Shown here piece after piece: positions 42,438 to 50,856 of a stretch of DNA of 64,000 nt; the stretch's first letter is position 1, and every line of letters begins with the position of its first letter. The notes beneath the pieces were generated by a model that ran no database searches, had not been told where the DNA came from, and saw only the letters and a program-made list of their open reading frames with translations. Both the position numbers and the translations under genes were made by a program. Origin of the DNA: Croceimicrobium sp965228705 (GTDB lineage: Bacteria; Bacteroidota; Bacteroidia; Flavobacteriales; Schleiferiaceae); the NCBI RefSeq assembly GCF_965228705.1, contig NZ_OZ245832.1, forward strand, positions 2,542,001 to 2,606,000, read 5' to 3'.

Positions 42438-43447
42438 TTCTGTTTCTCGGAATAATACTTATCTACAAATTGAAGATTAATACAATTCCCTAAATCTGCT
42501 TCTTTTAAGACTCCTAATTTCACTAATGTCTCTGACATTTCCTTCCATTCTTTCAACTCAGCATACAGAACTTTACCCTGTTGTCCTTTGAAATAATCTA
42601 ATCCTTTTTGAAAAGCTGCCAACTCCCGATTAGCATCTATTTCAGGATCATACTCTTTCAGATACGCTATAGCCTTTTGTGGATCACTTAAAGCTTTTTC
42701 CCACCCTTCTATCATAGATTTAACAAATGCCTCAACTACCTCTGGTTTCTCTTTCAAAATTTTACGTGTAGTAAAGTATACTGTACCCAAAAAATGGATA
42801 TCATAATCTTTTGGCTCTATTATTCTATAAGAGATGCCATTAAAATCTAACGATACTGTTTCATCATAAATAAAGGCTGGTCTTACATCGTAAGCACCTG
42901 AGATAAATGTTCCTAAATCAAATGAGATTTCCACCTCAGTAATAAGGTTGCTATTAAGCGATAATTTATTCTTTAGTGCCTTGTAGACATACTCTGTATT
43001 TGTTCCTGTTAAAACACCTACTCGTTTACCTTCAAAATCTTCGGGTTCTAATATATTATCCTCTTTTTTGGATATAAAGCAAGTGGGGGAGGCATGATTT
43101 ATTACGCCTATTACCACTAGGTCAGCACCTTTCTCATTAGCCGTTAAAATTCGATCCGCGCTTACAACACCAAAGTCATTAGAGCCTCCTAGTACAAGTT
43201 TTATTGGGTCTAAGTTGTCCGAGCCTGCTTCAAGTTTTATATCTAAACCGTACTTTTCATCAGTTTCGTTGACCGCTATCAATTCTCCTGCGTAGCCTGC
43301 ATAGGGGAACCATTCCTGCCTGAGGCTTACCTCCCATTCTTTGCTTGAATTATCTTCAGAATTATTGTAATAGATAGACGTGATCACGATCAAACCTATT
43401 GCAAGGACAAGGCCAATTGCCCTATTTCTGTTTAGTTTAGATACCAT
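42434..43447 (-). CDS. NMT1/THI5-like periplasmic binding protein of an ABC importer
   Basis: A 337-residue substrate-binding protein with an N-terminal anchor (AIGLVLAIGLIVITSIYY; no lipobox Cys, so probably a membrane anchor). The fold follows the ThiY/NMT1 group: LRQEWFPYAGYAGELIAV, GLDIKLEAGSDNLDPIKLVLG, NDFGVVSADRILTANEKGA, then EDFEGKRVGVLTGTNTEYVY. These proteins bind pyrimidines, sulfonates or similar small compounds. The ligand here cannot be told. It overlaps the permease gene by 16 bp and the methyltransferase gene by 4 bp. Confidence 0.85.
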   Translation of the reverse strand: MVSKLNRNRAIGLVLAIGLIVITSIYYNNSEDNSSKEWEVSLRQEWFPYAGYAGELIAVNETDEKYGLDIKLEAGSDNLDPIKLVLGGSNDFGVVSADRILTANEKGADLVVIGVINHASPTCFISKKEDNILEPEDFEGKRVGVLTGTNTEYVYKALKNKLSLNSNLITEVEISFDLGTFISGAYDVRPAFIYDETVSLDFNGISYRIIEPKDYDIHFLGTVYFTTRKILKEKPEVVEAFVKSMIEGWEKALSDPQKAIAYLKEYDPEIDANRELAAFQKGLDYFKGQQGKVLYAELKEWKEMSETLVKLGVLKEADLGNCINLQFVDKYYSEKQK

Positions 43448-44181
43448 TTTCCTATTCTTTTTTCGATTACAACTATACCTCCATACAAAAAAATTCCCAA
43501 CAGCGTTGACACAAACAGGCTCGACATCATAAGGTCAGGCTCTAACCTCTTGGCGGCTAGAAATAGGTTTTTCCCTAATCCATTTTCCGCTCCATTAAAT
43601 TCGCCTACTATTGCGCCTATAACAGACAGAGTAGTTGCGATCTTTAAACCTGACATTATCCCTGGTAAGGACAACGGAAAGTATAAATATCTAATTCTAT
43701 GAATCGTTTTGGCGTTGTAGATAAACATAAGCTCATGCATACTTCTATCTATTAATCGAAAGGAATTGGAAAAATTTATAAAAATGGGGAAGTAACATAG
43801 CAAAGAAGCCATCATTACCTTAGACTTAATGCCAATACCAAAAAGGATTATAAAGAAAGGAGCCAGGGTAATTAATGGTATTACTTGGCTGAATATCATT
43901 ATTGGCAGGATATAGGACATCAATTTTTCATTGTAAAAGCATAATATCATAGTTACGAAGCTGAATACAGTACCTATAAATAAGCCCAAGACTGATTCTA
44001 TAAAAGTGAGCTTAGCAGCGACAAGTAAGTGATCGAAATTATCCATAGTATAAGTCACCATTATACTTGGGGAACTAATGAGCAATCTGGTAGTGTTACT
44101 ACCTCTAGAAAAAACTTCCCAGACTATAACCAATAGGGCAAAAAGAACTATGTAGGTAAATATTTTTCTCCTGACCATCAA
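43432..44181 (-). CDS. ABC importer permease (BPD_transp_1)
   Basis: A 249-residue membrane protein with about six segments (IVLFALLVIVWEVFS, FIESVLGLFIGTVFSFVTM, ILPIMIFSQVIPLITLAPFF, and three more). The EAA loop that contacts the ATPase is visible as FIYNAKTIHRIRYLYFPLSLPGI-like sequence near residues 150-172. It belongs to the SsuC/TauC/ThiX group. It overlaps the ATPase gene by 4 bp and the binding-protein gene by 16 bp, so the three make one transporter. Confidence 0.9.
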   Translation of the reverse strand: MMVRRKIFTYIVLFALLVIVWEVFSRGSNTTRLLISSPSIMVTYTMDNFDHLLVAAKLTFIESVLGLFIGTVFSFVTMILCFYNEKLMSYILPIMIFSQVIPLITLAPFFIILFGIGIKSKVMMASLLCYFPIFINFSNSFRLIDRSMHELMFIYNAKTIHRIRYLYFPLSLPGIMSGLKIATTLSVIGAIVGEFNGAENGLGKNLFLAAKRLEPDLMMSSLFVSTLLGIFLYGGIVVIEKRIGKWYLN

Positions 44182-44924
44182 TCACTCAGTATTTGGTTTT
44201 TTATTTCTCGATACTCTTTTTCTAGATCAAATAGAATATTATTCTCATAGACCCTTGGTAAACCTAAATCAATTTGAAGGTTTTTGATTATTTGTCCTCT
44301 TTTTCCCAATACTATGATGTTGTTCGAGTGTAAAAGTGCCTCTTGGATATCATGGGTAACAAGAACTATTCTAGCATCAAACTCAGCTCTTAACCCTTCA
44401 AGTTCTTTATAAAGTTTTGTTTTCCATTTTATATCTAAACTGCTAAAGGGTTCATCTAAGAACAAAACCTTGGGTCTGGTCACAAAGGTTCTAGCTAATG
44501 AAACTCTTGCCCTCATGCCTACCGAAAGCATTGATGGCAGGTAGTCCTTGTATTCATACAGACCTACCATTTCAATTAATTTGTCTACAAGTGGAGGACT
44601 CCCAACCGTTGCTAATTTTAAAGGTAAAGACACATTATCTCTCACACTTAGGTTTGGAAAAAGAGGAGCTTCTTGGTGCATAAAACCTATCAAACCACTT
44701 TTTACGGCTTCTATAGGAGATTGACCTAACACTTTTATCTCTCCTGTATAATTATTCTGTTTATTGGCTTTAATAATGCCTGATGCCAGTCTCAATATAG
44801 TTGACTTCCCACATCCCGAAGCCCCAACAATAGCAACGCTGTCTCTATCGTCAATTGAAAAAGTTAAGTTATCTATTACAACGTGACTTTTCTCATACCC
44901 AAATGAAACTTGATTAAACTCCAT
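44178..44924 (-). CDS. ABC importer ATPase
   Basis: A 248-residue ATPase. Walker A is VGASGCGKSTILRLA (residues 33-47), Q-loop GFMHQEAPLFPNLSV, signature LSVGMRARVSLART (Gly-to-Val change from LSGG), Walker B KVLFLDEPFSSLD and switch His in VLVTHDIQEA. It is the first gene of the six-gene operon. Together with the permease and binding protein it should form an importer of the taurine/sulfonate/pyrimidine type. The promoter is expected in the upstream 44925-45281 gap. Confidence 0.92.
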   Translation of the reverse strand: MEFNQVSFGYEKSHVVIDNLTFSIDDRDSVAIVGASGCGKSTILRLASGIIKANKQNNYTGEIKVLGQSPIEAVKSGLIGFMHQEAPLFPNLSVRDNVSLPLKLATVGSPPLVDKLIEMVGLYEYKDYLPSMLSVGMRARVSLARTFVTRPKVLFLDEPFSSLDIKWKTKLYKELEGLRAEFDARIVLVTHDIQEALLHSNNIIVLGKRGQIIKNLQIDLGLPRVYENNILFDLEKEYREIKNQILSD

Positions 44925-45281
44925 CGTTTGCTTCCTAATTCTTCAAACAAACTTATCAATATGATTAATGATTGGGGCTTTTTTTAATAAACCAGCAACA
45001 TCTTTATATAAGCTTACACGTGCTACCCCCTGACTTAAAAGCACTTACATGCATTCAACCAGACTTAGCACTACTTCGATTCTATTAAAAAAGCATGATA
45101 AATCACCTAAAAGCACCACTTAATAGTCTTACGACTACCCATTATAAAAAAAGTGATACTGTCGACTATCTGTCCTACTATGATATGTGGAAAATAGCAA
45201 AGCCTGATTACTGTTTTAAAATAAACCATATGTGAGTTCAGTAGAAGCAAATCACAGCGAAACATTGCTCTGTCATGAAAC
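44925..45281. other. 357-bp gap, presumed promoter region of the six-gene operon
   Basis: No convincing ORF is present; the only ORF across it uses IS sequence and is rejected. The AT-rich part just upstream of 44924 (ATATGATTAATGATTGG) is where the operon promoter should lie. I did not see clear operator repeats. Confidence 0.45.
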
Positions 45282-45310
45282 TGTAAGCTTCCCCTGATCC
45301 GAACCATTAG

Positions 45311-46084
45311 TTAATTGACTTTTCCAAAGATAGTATTGTTTTCAACCACCCCGAGGGTACCCTCGGGGTGGTTGCGTTTGGCGTATACCCTAGGCGGTAT
45401 ATTTCCTAATGAATCATGAGGTTTAAAGTTGTTATAGTCATGCATCCACTTTTCTGTTTGCTCCCTTACCTGATGGATATCTTCAAAAATATATTTGTCC
45501 AGCACTCCTCGGCGGTAGCTTCCATTAAATCGCTCTATAAAAGCGTTCTGTGTGGGTTTGCCGGGTTGGATATATCTAAATTCTATTTCATGAATGACGC
45601 TCCATGATTTAGTGAGCTCAGCAATGAACTCGGGCCCATTGTCCATTCGGATCACATCGGGTTTACCCCTGCGATTGATTAAATGATTAAGCACATATAC
45701 TACTCTGTTTGATGGAAGTGAGAAATCTACTTCGATATGTAGTGCTTCTCGATTGTAGTCATCAATTACCGTGAATGCACGAAACTTGCGCTTGTTTTCT
45801 AGTACATCATGTACAAAGTCCATACTCCAGGTCTGATTCGGCCTATCAGGCACCACTAACGGTTCTTTTACCCGAGCGGGTAATCGCTTCTTAACCTTTC
45901 GTCTTAAAGGTAGTTTTAAAGCCACATAAACACGATGTAGTCGTTTGTGGTTCCAAGTCTTGCCTTCATTACGTAAGCGGTGATAGGCGTTCCAAAAGCC
46001 TTCCTCAGAATGTTCTTTTGCTTTCGTCAGTAATGCTTCTTCCAGCTCACGATCATCCTTTGCTTGGGCTTGATAGTAATACAC
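45311..46084 (-). CDS. IS3-family transposase OrfB (copy 2)
   Basis: Identical to 15594-16367, with the complete DDE triad. The working enzyme is probably the OrfAB fusion from -1 slippage on the A7G run at the OrfA end (plus-strand 46180-46187). Confidence 0.93.
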   Translation of the reverse strand: MYYYQAQAKDDRELEEALLTKAKEHSEEGFWNAYHRLRNEGKTWNHKRLHRVYVALKLPLRRKVKKRLPARVKEPLVVPDRPNQTWSMDFVHDVLENKRKFRAFTVIDDYNREALHIEVDFSLPSNRVVYVLNHLINRRGKPDVIRMDNGPEFIAELTKSWSVIHEIEFRYIQPGKPTQNAFIERFNGSYRRGVLDKYIFEDIHQVREQTEKWMHDYNNFKPHDSLGNIPPRVYAKRNHPEGTLGVVENNTIFGKVN

Positions 46085-46173
46085 GCTTTTACTGAGGTTT
46101 AATACACGGCATGCCCTGCTAATACCGTAGCGTCTAGATATTTCCTGACCAATCTCTCTCTTACGGCAGGGCT

Positions 46174-46440
46174 TTAAAGCTTTTTTTCAATAATCTCTTT
46201 AGCTAGTTGATGATCTAGGGCCAGGTTCGCGTACATCTGCTTAAGCTTCCTGTTTTCCTCTTCAAGATCCTTTATACGCTTTAACTCCTTTCCACTCATG
46301 CCAGCATAACGCTCTCGCCATTTGTAAAACGTTGCGGTACTAACCCCGTACTCTCGGCTCAATTCCTGTGCACTTCTACCTTGATCAAACTCTTTCAAGA
46401 CCCTGGCAATCTTCTCTGGCGAAAACTTACTCTTTCTCAT
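46174..46440 (-). CDS. IS3-family transposase OrfA (copy 2)
   Basis: Identical to 16457-16723: HTH plus leucine-zipper-like coiled coil, ending EIIEKKL after the slippery run. Confidence 0.93.
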   Translation of the reverse strand: MRKSKFSPEKIARVLKEFDQGRSAQELSREYGVSTATFYKWRERYAGMSGKELKRIKDLEEENRKLKQMYANLALDHQLAKEIIEKKL

Positions 46441-46507
46441 AATCGACTGTTTAAAATTAATCCTATTCCTCTACTTTTAAACAGTTCGGTTTTAAGGGAA
46501 GCTTACA

Positions 46508-46923
46508 AAACCTTCCCTAAAAAAGGTAAAAGTCTTAGTTGTCATAACTTGAATGGAAAGAGGTTTAAACATGCGTTGACAATATGAACATGATAATCAA
46601 CCATTGAAGTCGCCCTGATATTCAACATTTTTGACAGAAAATCTACCTACTAGAAAATGGCTCATTTCAATTCCCTGATAAACTGAGTTTTATCGCCCTA
46701 TGAACTCACTTTGTTTACTTGATCTAAAAAGTAGAAAAACCCTTTTTTACTTAAGATTTCTCCTATGTAAATTACAGGGAAAACCCTCTCTAGCTAATTG
46801 ATCATTTTAAATATCCCCAGCTACCTTAGCACAGGTCTCTAGATACTTATAGAGCAATTAATCGTCACAAATGTCTCTAGGTGACGAGAACTTTAATATA
46901 AAAACATCTCTAAACCAGCTTCA
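46508..46923. other. 416-bp gap upstream of the NYN gene
   Basis: AT-rich, no ORF or remnant recognised. The promoter of the plus-strand NYN/P-loop pair should lie near its right end. No terminator seen. Confidence 0.4.
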
Positions 46924-47676
46924 ATGAAGGAAGACAAGATTGCCGTTTTAATTGATGCAGATAATGTTCCTTACGCAAACATTAAGGAGATGCTGGATGA
47001 AGTCACCAAATACGGAAATCCAACAATCAAGCGGATTTATGCAGACTGGACAAAACCTACAGTTTCAGGATGGAAAGGTGTTCTGCTGGAAAATGCAATT
47101 ACCCCAATCCAACAATACAGTTATACTTCCGGGAAAAACTCTAGTGACAGTGCACTAATTATTGACGCAATGGATCTCCTATATTCAAACAAAGTAAATG
47201 GATTCTGCATAATTTCTAGCGATAGCGATTTCACCAGATTAGCTACTCGATTAAGGGAAGCTGGTATGCTCGTCATTGGAATGGGAGAGAGAAAGACTCC
47301 GCAGCCATTTATTACAGCTTGTGACAAGTTTGTCTACATTGAAATATTGAAAAGCGGTAGCAACTACATACGTCACAACAAAAGGATTAAAGAGACAGAT
47401 CAAAAAGGCGATTCTTCGGCTTCAGACTTGAATGATAAATCCTCCATAATTAAAGTTATCAAAGCCAGTATTGATGAAATATCAGATGACGACGGGTGGG
47501 CATATTTAGGAGAACTCGGCAATTTCATTTTAAAAAAACAAACTGATTTCGACCCAAGAAATTACGGTTACCAAAAACTTTACCCTTTACTTCAAAGCAT
47601 TAGCTCATTAGAGTTTGAAGAAAGACACGCCGCAGACAACAAGGTTAAAAGCGTTTATGTCAGAAATGAATCTTAG
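46924..47676 (+). CDS. NYN-domain nuclease-like protein with C-terminal LOTUS/OST-HTH domain
   Basis: A 250-residue protein. Residues 1-150 are a NYN (PIN-like) domain with the acidic residues of AVLIDADNVPYANIK, the Asp of SSDSALIIDAMDLLY, and ISSDSDFTRLATRLREAG, the usual metal-binding set of putative RNases. A linker (KETDQKGDSSASDLND) leads to an OST-HTH/LOTUS domain (about 170-245): WAYLGELGNFILKKQTDFDP, then GYQKLYPLLQSISSLEFEE. Such proteins are thought to bind and cut RNA. The gene stands 36 bp upstream of a P-loop gene on the same strand, flanked by an IS, in a cargo region; a defence role is possible. Confidence 0.88.
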   Translation: MKEDKIAVLIDADNVPYANIKEMLDEVTKYGNPTIKRIYADWTKPTVSGWKGVLLENAITPIQQYSYTSGKNSSDSALIIDAMDLLYSNKVNGFCIISSDSDFTRLATRLREAGMLVIGMGERKTPQPFITACDKFVYIEILKSGSNYIRHNKRIKETDQKGDSSASDLNDKSSIIKVIKASIDEISDDDGWAYLGELGNFILKKQTDFDPRNYGYQKLYPLLQSISSLEFEERHAADNKVKSVYVRNES

Positions 47677-47712
47677 ACAATCCACTCAATTATTAAGAAT
47701 TAAAATACCATC

Positions 47713-48147
47713 ATGACAAAAACTATTATAGCACTTTGGGGAACAGCAAACGTTGGCAAATCAATGACCTTAGCCAGACTTGGAAGACAACTACAACGAA
47801 GTGGTGCAATAACGCAAGCTGATGTTAAAAGAGAGGAATACCGTGCTATTTTTAATTACCAAAGTCATATTATAGGTCTTCAAACCTATGGAGACTTTGT
47901 CCACGTTGTAGACAAAGGCTTAAATGAATTCCTTAAAGAGAATTGCGATATTATCGTTATTGCTTCAAAGTCTTATGGAGCAACGGTAGATGCCTTAGGT
48001 GCATTTGCTGGTAGTCATGGTTATCGCCTTATTTGGGCAAGTCCCTATCAAGTCAGAGATCGCTCGATTGCTACTGATAGAATAAATGAGTATTGCGCAA
48101 GACATCTTTTTAATATAATCAATGACACTATTGCCAATATCCTGTAA
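47713..48147 (+). CDS. small P-loop NTPase paired with the NYN gene
   Basis: A 144-residue protein starting with a clear Walker A (IALWGTANVGKSMTLARLG). Asp-rich strand DIIVIASKSYGATVDAL may serve as Walker B, although no canonical hhhhDE is visible. The end is helical (NEYCARHLFNIINDTIANI). Such small P-loop proteins look like truncated ParA or adenylate-kinase relatives, and the family is not settled. It lies 36 bp after the NYN gene, so both are probably made together. Confidence 0.75.
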   Translation: MTKTIIALWGTANVGKSMTLARLGRQLQRSGAITQADVKREEYRAIFNYQSHIIGLQTYGDFVHVVDKGLNEFLKENCDIIVIASKSYGATVDALGAFAGSHGYRLIWASPYQVRDRSIATDRINEYCARHLFNIINDTIANIL

Positions 48148-48728
48148 TAACTGTTTTAACACTCTTCTTTTTATTAACCTACATGGGGCAGCTACCTAAT
48201 ATTGTCAATTAGCTAAATAGTTCTTTAAGCATACTCAATAACAGGTGGCAGCATTAGTTAGATACTCAAACCGATGCTGGTGGTTTTAGCCTGGCCAAAG
48301 ATCACATATAGGATGCTGGGCAAATAAGGATGACTAATTTGGATGTGTGAATAATTTTTCAACTGCTACGCTGACAATTACTCACATGTCAACAGTTTAT
48401 TAACATCATAAGTATGAGATAAGAAGTAACAAAAAAGTAATATTTGTATCGAAACTAACGGAGACTATCCCTTTTCATAGGACTCTTTGTTGTGTTTTAG
48501 CACCCCCAAGGTGACCTCAAGGGCGACAACCCCATCCATCGCGGTGGTCAGTCTGTTTTTAAGTCGAGGTAGAGGACAAAGAAATCTTGATTAACTTTCA
48601 CTTTTATTTCTTTTTAAGAAAGCCATGCGGTGGGAGTTTAGCTCTTTTATTGCCCAAAAAACGAAGACGGCAATGTGCTTTAGGTAATGGCTTCATGACG
48701 AAAGAAACTATCTTTGGAATCCGGTGTT
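48148..48728. other. 581-bp gap without a supported gene
   Basis: Contains AT-rich DNA and one GC-rich patch near 48500-48550 (CACCCCCAAGGTGACCTCAA), which may be a relic of another gene since composition changes there, but it matched nothing I could name. The restriction gene promoter should be at its right end. Confidence 0.4.
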
Positions 48729-49769
48729 ATGGAAAAACAAGTTGACTTAGTTATTTTTCGAAGAATTACGGCTGATGAATTTCACACAATTAATCAACCA
48801 GGTAGTGCATATCCAGGAGGTGGCGGTCAATCATATATAGATATTCCCACAGGTTATGTCCCTTTGGCGGATTGGAATGCAATTGTTGGCCCTCCAACTG
48901 GAACAAGAGCTCAAAACCGCCCATATTGGGACTTTTATATCGAGAGTTTCGGTCAGAATAATAAAATACTTCTTACTGTAGCGCAAAGGCGAAATGCATC
49001 TGTAATGATAACCTCACAAAAGAAAGAAGGAAGAGGTGGCAACCGTGTTCCTGCATGGCATCCAGATCATTCAACCTTTCCGGATCATCCTTTACCTGCT
49101 GGTCAACGGAATCCATTGGTGTATATTGTTAAAACCACAGACGGCAAATTTTGGGCCGGATGGACTGACCGAAAAGCAGCAGAGCCCAACTGGCATACAA
49201 ATGCTGAGTTGGATCAACTATTTACATCTGATGAGGCTGGTAAGATTGTTTGTGACGGTTCAGTGTTTGTAGAAACAAATAATCCAGAATGGCCCTTCTT
49301 TCATAGAGACAATACGCCAAAACATCATACTCGATCTGAAGAAGCTGCAATAGACATTGAGTTTGAACAAGATGTATTGGAAAATATCGATACTCTGCCA
49401 CCCGAAGAGAAGGAAAGAGTAATTAAAATTAGGGCCCGAAACACGAAGATCGTTCGTAACCTAAAAAAACTTTACGGTGGTAGATGCCAAATATCAGGGG
49501 AAGAATTAACCTTTCAAAAGAAGGATGGTGAATTGTATTCGGAGGCTCACCACTTGGTTCCGTTAGGTGACGGAGGGTCGGACGACTATCGAAACATCAT
49601 TATTGTAAGTCCATTGATACACCGGATGCTGCACTATGCCCAAGTTTCTGAAATAGACCTTGCATTGATTGAAAATAATCAACTCAATATTCAATTAAAT
49701 GGTAAAGATTACACCATTACATGGCATCCTGAGCATGCTCGAACTGTTGAGCAGAGCATTGGGCTTTAA
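48729..49769 (+). CDS. HNH endonuclease, restriction subunit of the R-M system
   Basis: About 346 residues from the ATG at 48729; the frame is open from a TTG five codons earlier. The C-terminus is an HNH domain: GGRCQISGEELTFQKKDG, then SEAHHLVPLGDGGSDDY, NIIIVSPLIHRMLH, giving H-H, N and H at the right spacing. The N-terminal 230 residues are unassigned and may recognise DNA (AYPGGGGQSYIDIP, WAGWTDRKAAEPNWH). It is convergent with the methyltransferase gene and overlaps it by 53 bp at the 3' ends. Restriction activity is inferred from the domain and neighbours. Confidence 0.82.
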   Translation: MEKQVDLVIFRRITADEFHTINQPGSAYPGGGGQSYIDIPTGYVPLADWNAIVGPPTGTRAQNRPYWDFYIESFGQNNKILLTVAQRRNASVMITSQKKEGRGGNRVPAWHPDHSTFPDHPLPAGQRNPLVYIVKTTDGKFWAGWTDRKAAEPNWHTNAELDQLFTSDEAGKIVCDGSVFVETNNPEWPFFHRDNTPKHHTRSEEAAIDIEFEQDVLENIDTLPPEEKERVIKIRARNTKIVRNLKKLYGGRCQISGEELTFQKKDGELYSEAHHLVPLGDGGSDDYRNIIIVSPLIHRMLHYAQVSEIDLALIENNQLNIQLNGKDYTITWHPEHARTVEQSIGL

Positions 49770-50856
49770 CAGTTGCCTTTTCCAAGTGAATAAGATACTC
49801 AGTTAGGTATTCATCCAATTTTGAATTATTACTTTTAAAACGCTTGTACCTTATCTCTTTGGTTTCCACATTGCCAAATTCCGCAAACAGCTCGGTCAAT
49901 TCGTCAATTTTAAGTAGTCCATCTTCACTGTAACTTATTAAAAAATGTGGACAGTTCATACTAGAGAAGATTTGGCGGAATGAATCCCGAATATGAACTT
50001 TTGAACAAAAGTTGGAGTATTGATCTCGCCAAGGACGTAACCCACTTACACCTGCAGCTTCCGGTTTATCTCCCCTTGCAATAGTCTCCAAAACGTGGTA
50101 ATTGGCTGCATATTGACGTTTCATATATGGAGGGTCAATATAGCAAAGGTCTGCCTGTATTGATTTGCTGATTTCTTCTGCATAGCCTTGTAGTACATTA
50201 TGCCCCGTGATGTTCTCGTTGGATGAGAAAACGGAAGGCTTTAATGTCAATGGGTCCTTGGCTCTTACAATTACTTTTGATAGATAATGGCCATACGTAC
50301 CGGCAATATTCGCAATGTCATTGGCTGCCATAATCAGATCATGAATAAGTAGGGAGTTTTCTAATTCTGAAATTTTACCTGACTGTCTCCATTGCTCAAT
50401 TTGTTCTCGAATTGCATCAATCTTACCAGCATTACGGGAGATAAAATACTTTCTGGGTTGCTCTCCATTTGCCGGATTGCCATCGGGACTGAATTCCTTC
50501 CAGAAATAACCTCTCACAGGTTCGAGGTTATTCAAGAAACTCAGAATTGCCTCATAACCTGATACCCCAAATAAGTTTTTTGGATTCTCTTTATGTTTTT
50601 GAATTTCTTGCTGTTTCAACAAGCCTCTAAATTCCGGTGGTTTGTTAATGCATAGTTGAACAGCTGCATGGTGCAGTGAATAAGTCATTAGATCCACAGC
50701 CGTTACCCGGTAACCGTCTTCCCTTAAAGCCAAAGAAACCTGACCCGTACCACACATTAGGTCAACAATATGCGCCTCTGGTGCAACTAATTCACTCACC
50801 TTAGTCAGGATATGGTCACTTAACTTATTTTTTGCTCCTATATATCTGTATCCCAT
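49717..50856 (-). CDS. DNA adenine methyltransferase 1 of the R-M system
   Basis: A 379-residue N6-adenine methyltransferase. Motif I is IVDLMCGTGQVSLAL (SAM binding) and motif IV is LCYIDPPYMKRQYAANY, the DPPY of adenine methylases. MGYRYIGAKNKLSDHIL at the start resembles the D12-class N-terminus. It protects DNA from the HNH nuclease. The next gene upstream ends at the base before its start, so the two methylases are co-translated. Two methylases suggest an asymmetric recognition site, one for each strand; this is inference. Confidence 0.88.
   Translation of the reverse strand: MGYRYIGAKNKLSDHILTKVSELVAPEAHIVDLMCGTGQVSLALREDGYRVTAVDLMTYSLHHAAVQLCINKPPEFRGLLKQQEIQKHKENPKNLFGVSGYEAILSFLNNLEPVRGYFWKEFSPDGNPANGEQPRKYFISRNAGKIDAIREQIEQWRQSGKISELENSLLIHDLIMAANDIANIAGTYGHYLSKVIVRAKDPLTLKPSVFSSNENITGHNVLQGYAEEISKSIQADLCYIDPPYMKRQYAANYHVLETIARGDKPEAAGVSGLRPWRDQYSNFCSKVHIRDSFRQIFSSMNCPHFLISYSEDGLLKIDELTELFAEFGNVETKEIRYKRFKSNNSKLDEYLTEYLIHLEKATVKAQCSAQQFEHAQDAM

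Larger units (their letters stand above)
45282..46507 (-). mobile_element. IS3-family insertion sequence (second type), copy 2, 1226 bp
   Basis: Same length and terminal repeats as 15565-16790. It is flanked by AAAC on both sides, a 4-bp target duplication, so this copy is intact and arrived by transposition. It is inserted in an intergenic region between the six-gene operon and the NYN gene. No disrupted gene was recognised on its sides. Confidence 0.95.

Noticed and set aside
45107..45307. Sixty-six-codon ORF overlapping the IS terminus
   Set aside because: Its N-terminal part is encoded by the IS terminal repeat and the rest resembles no protein. It is a chance frame.
48490..48560. Relic of a gene in the GC-rich patch
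   Set aside because: Short open frames were read on both strands, but none matched anything I could name, and there is no start or neighbour to support coding.
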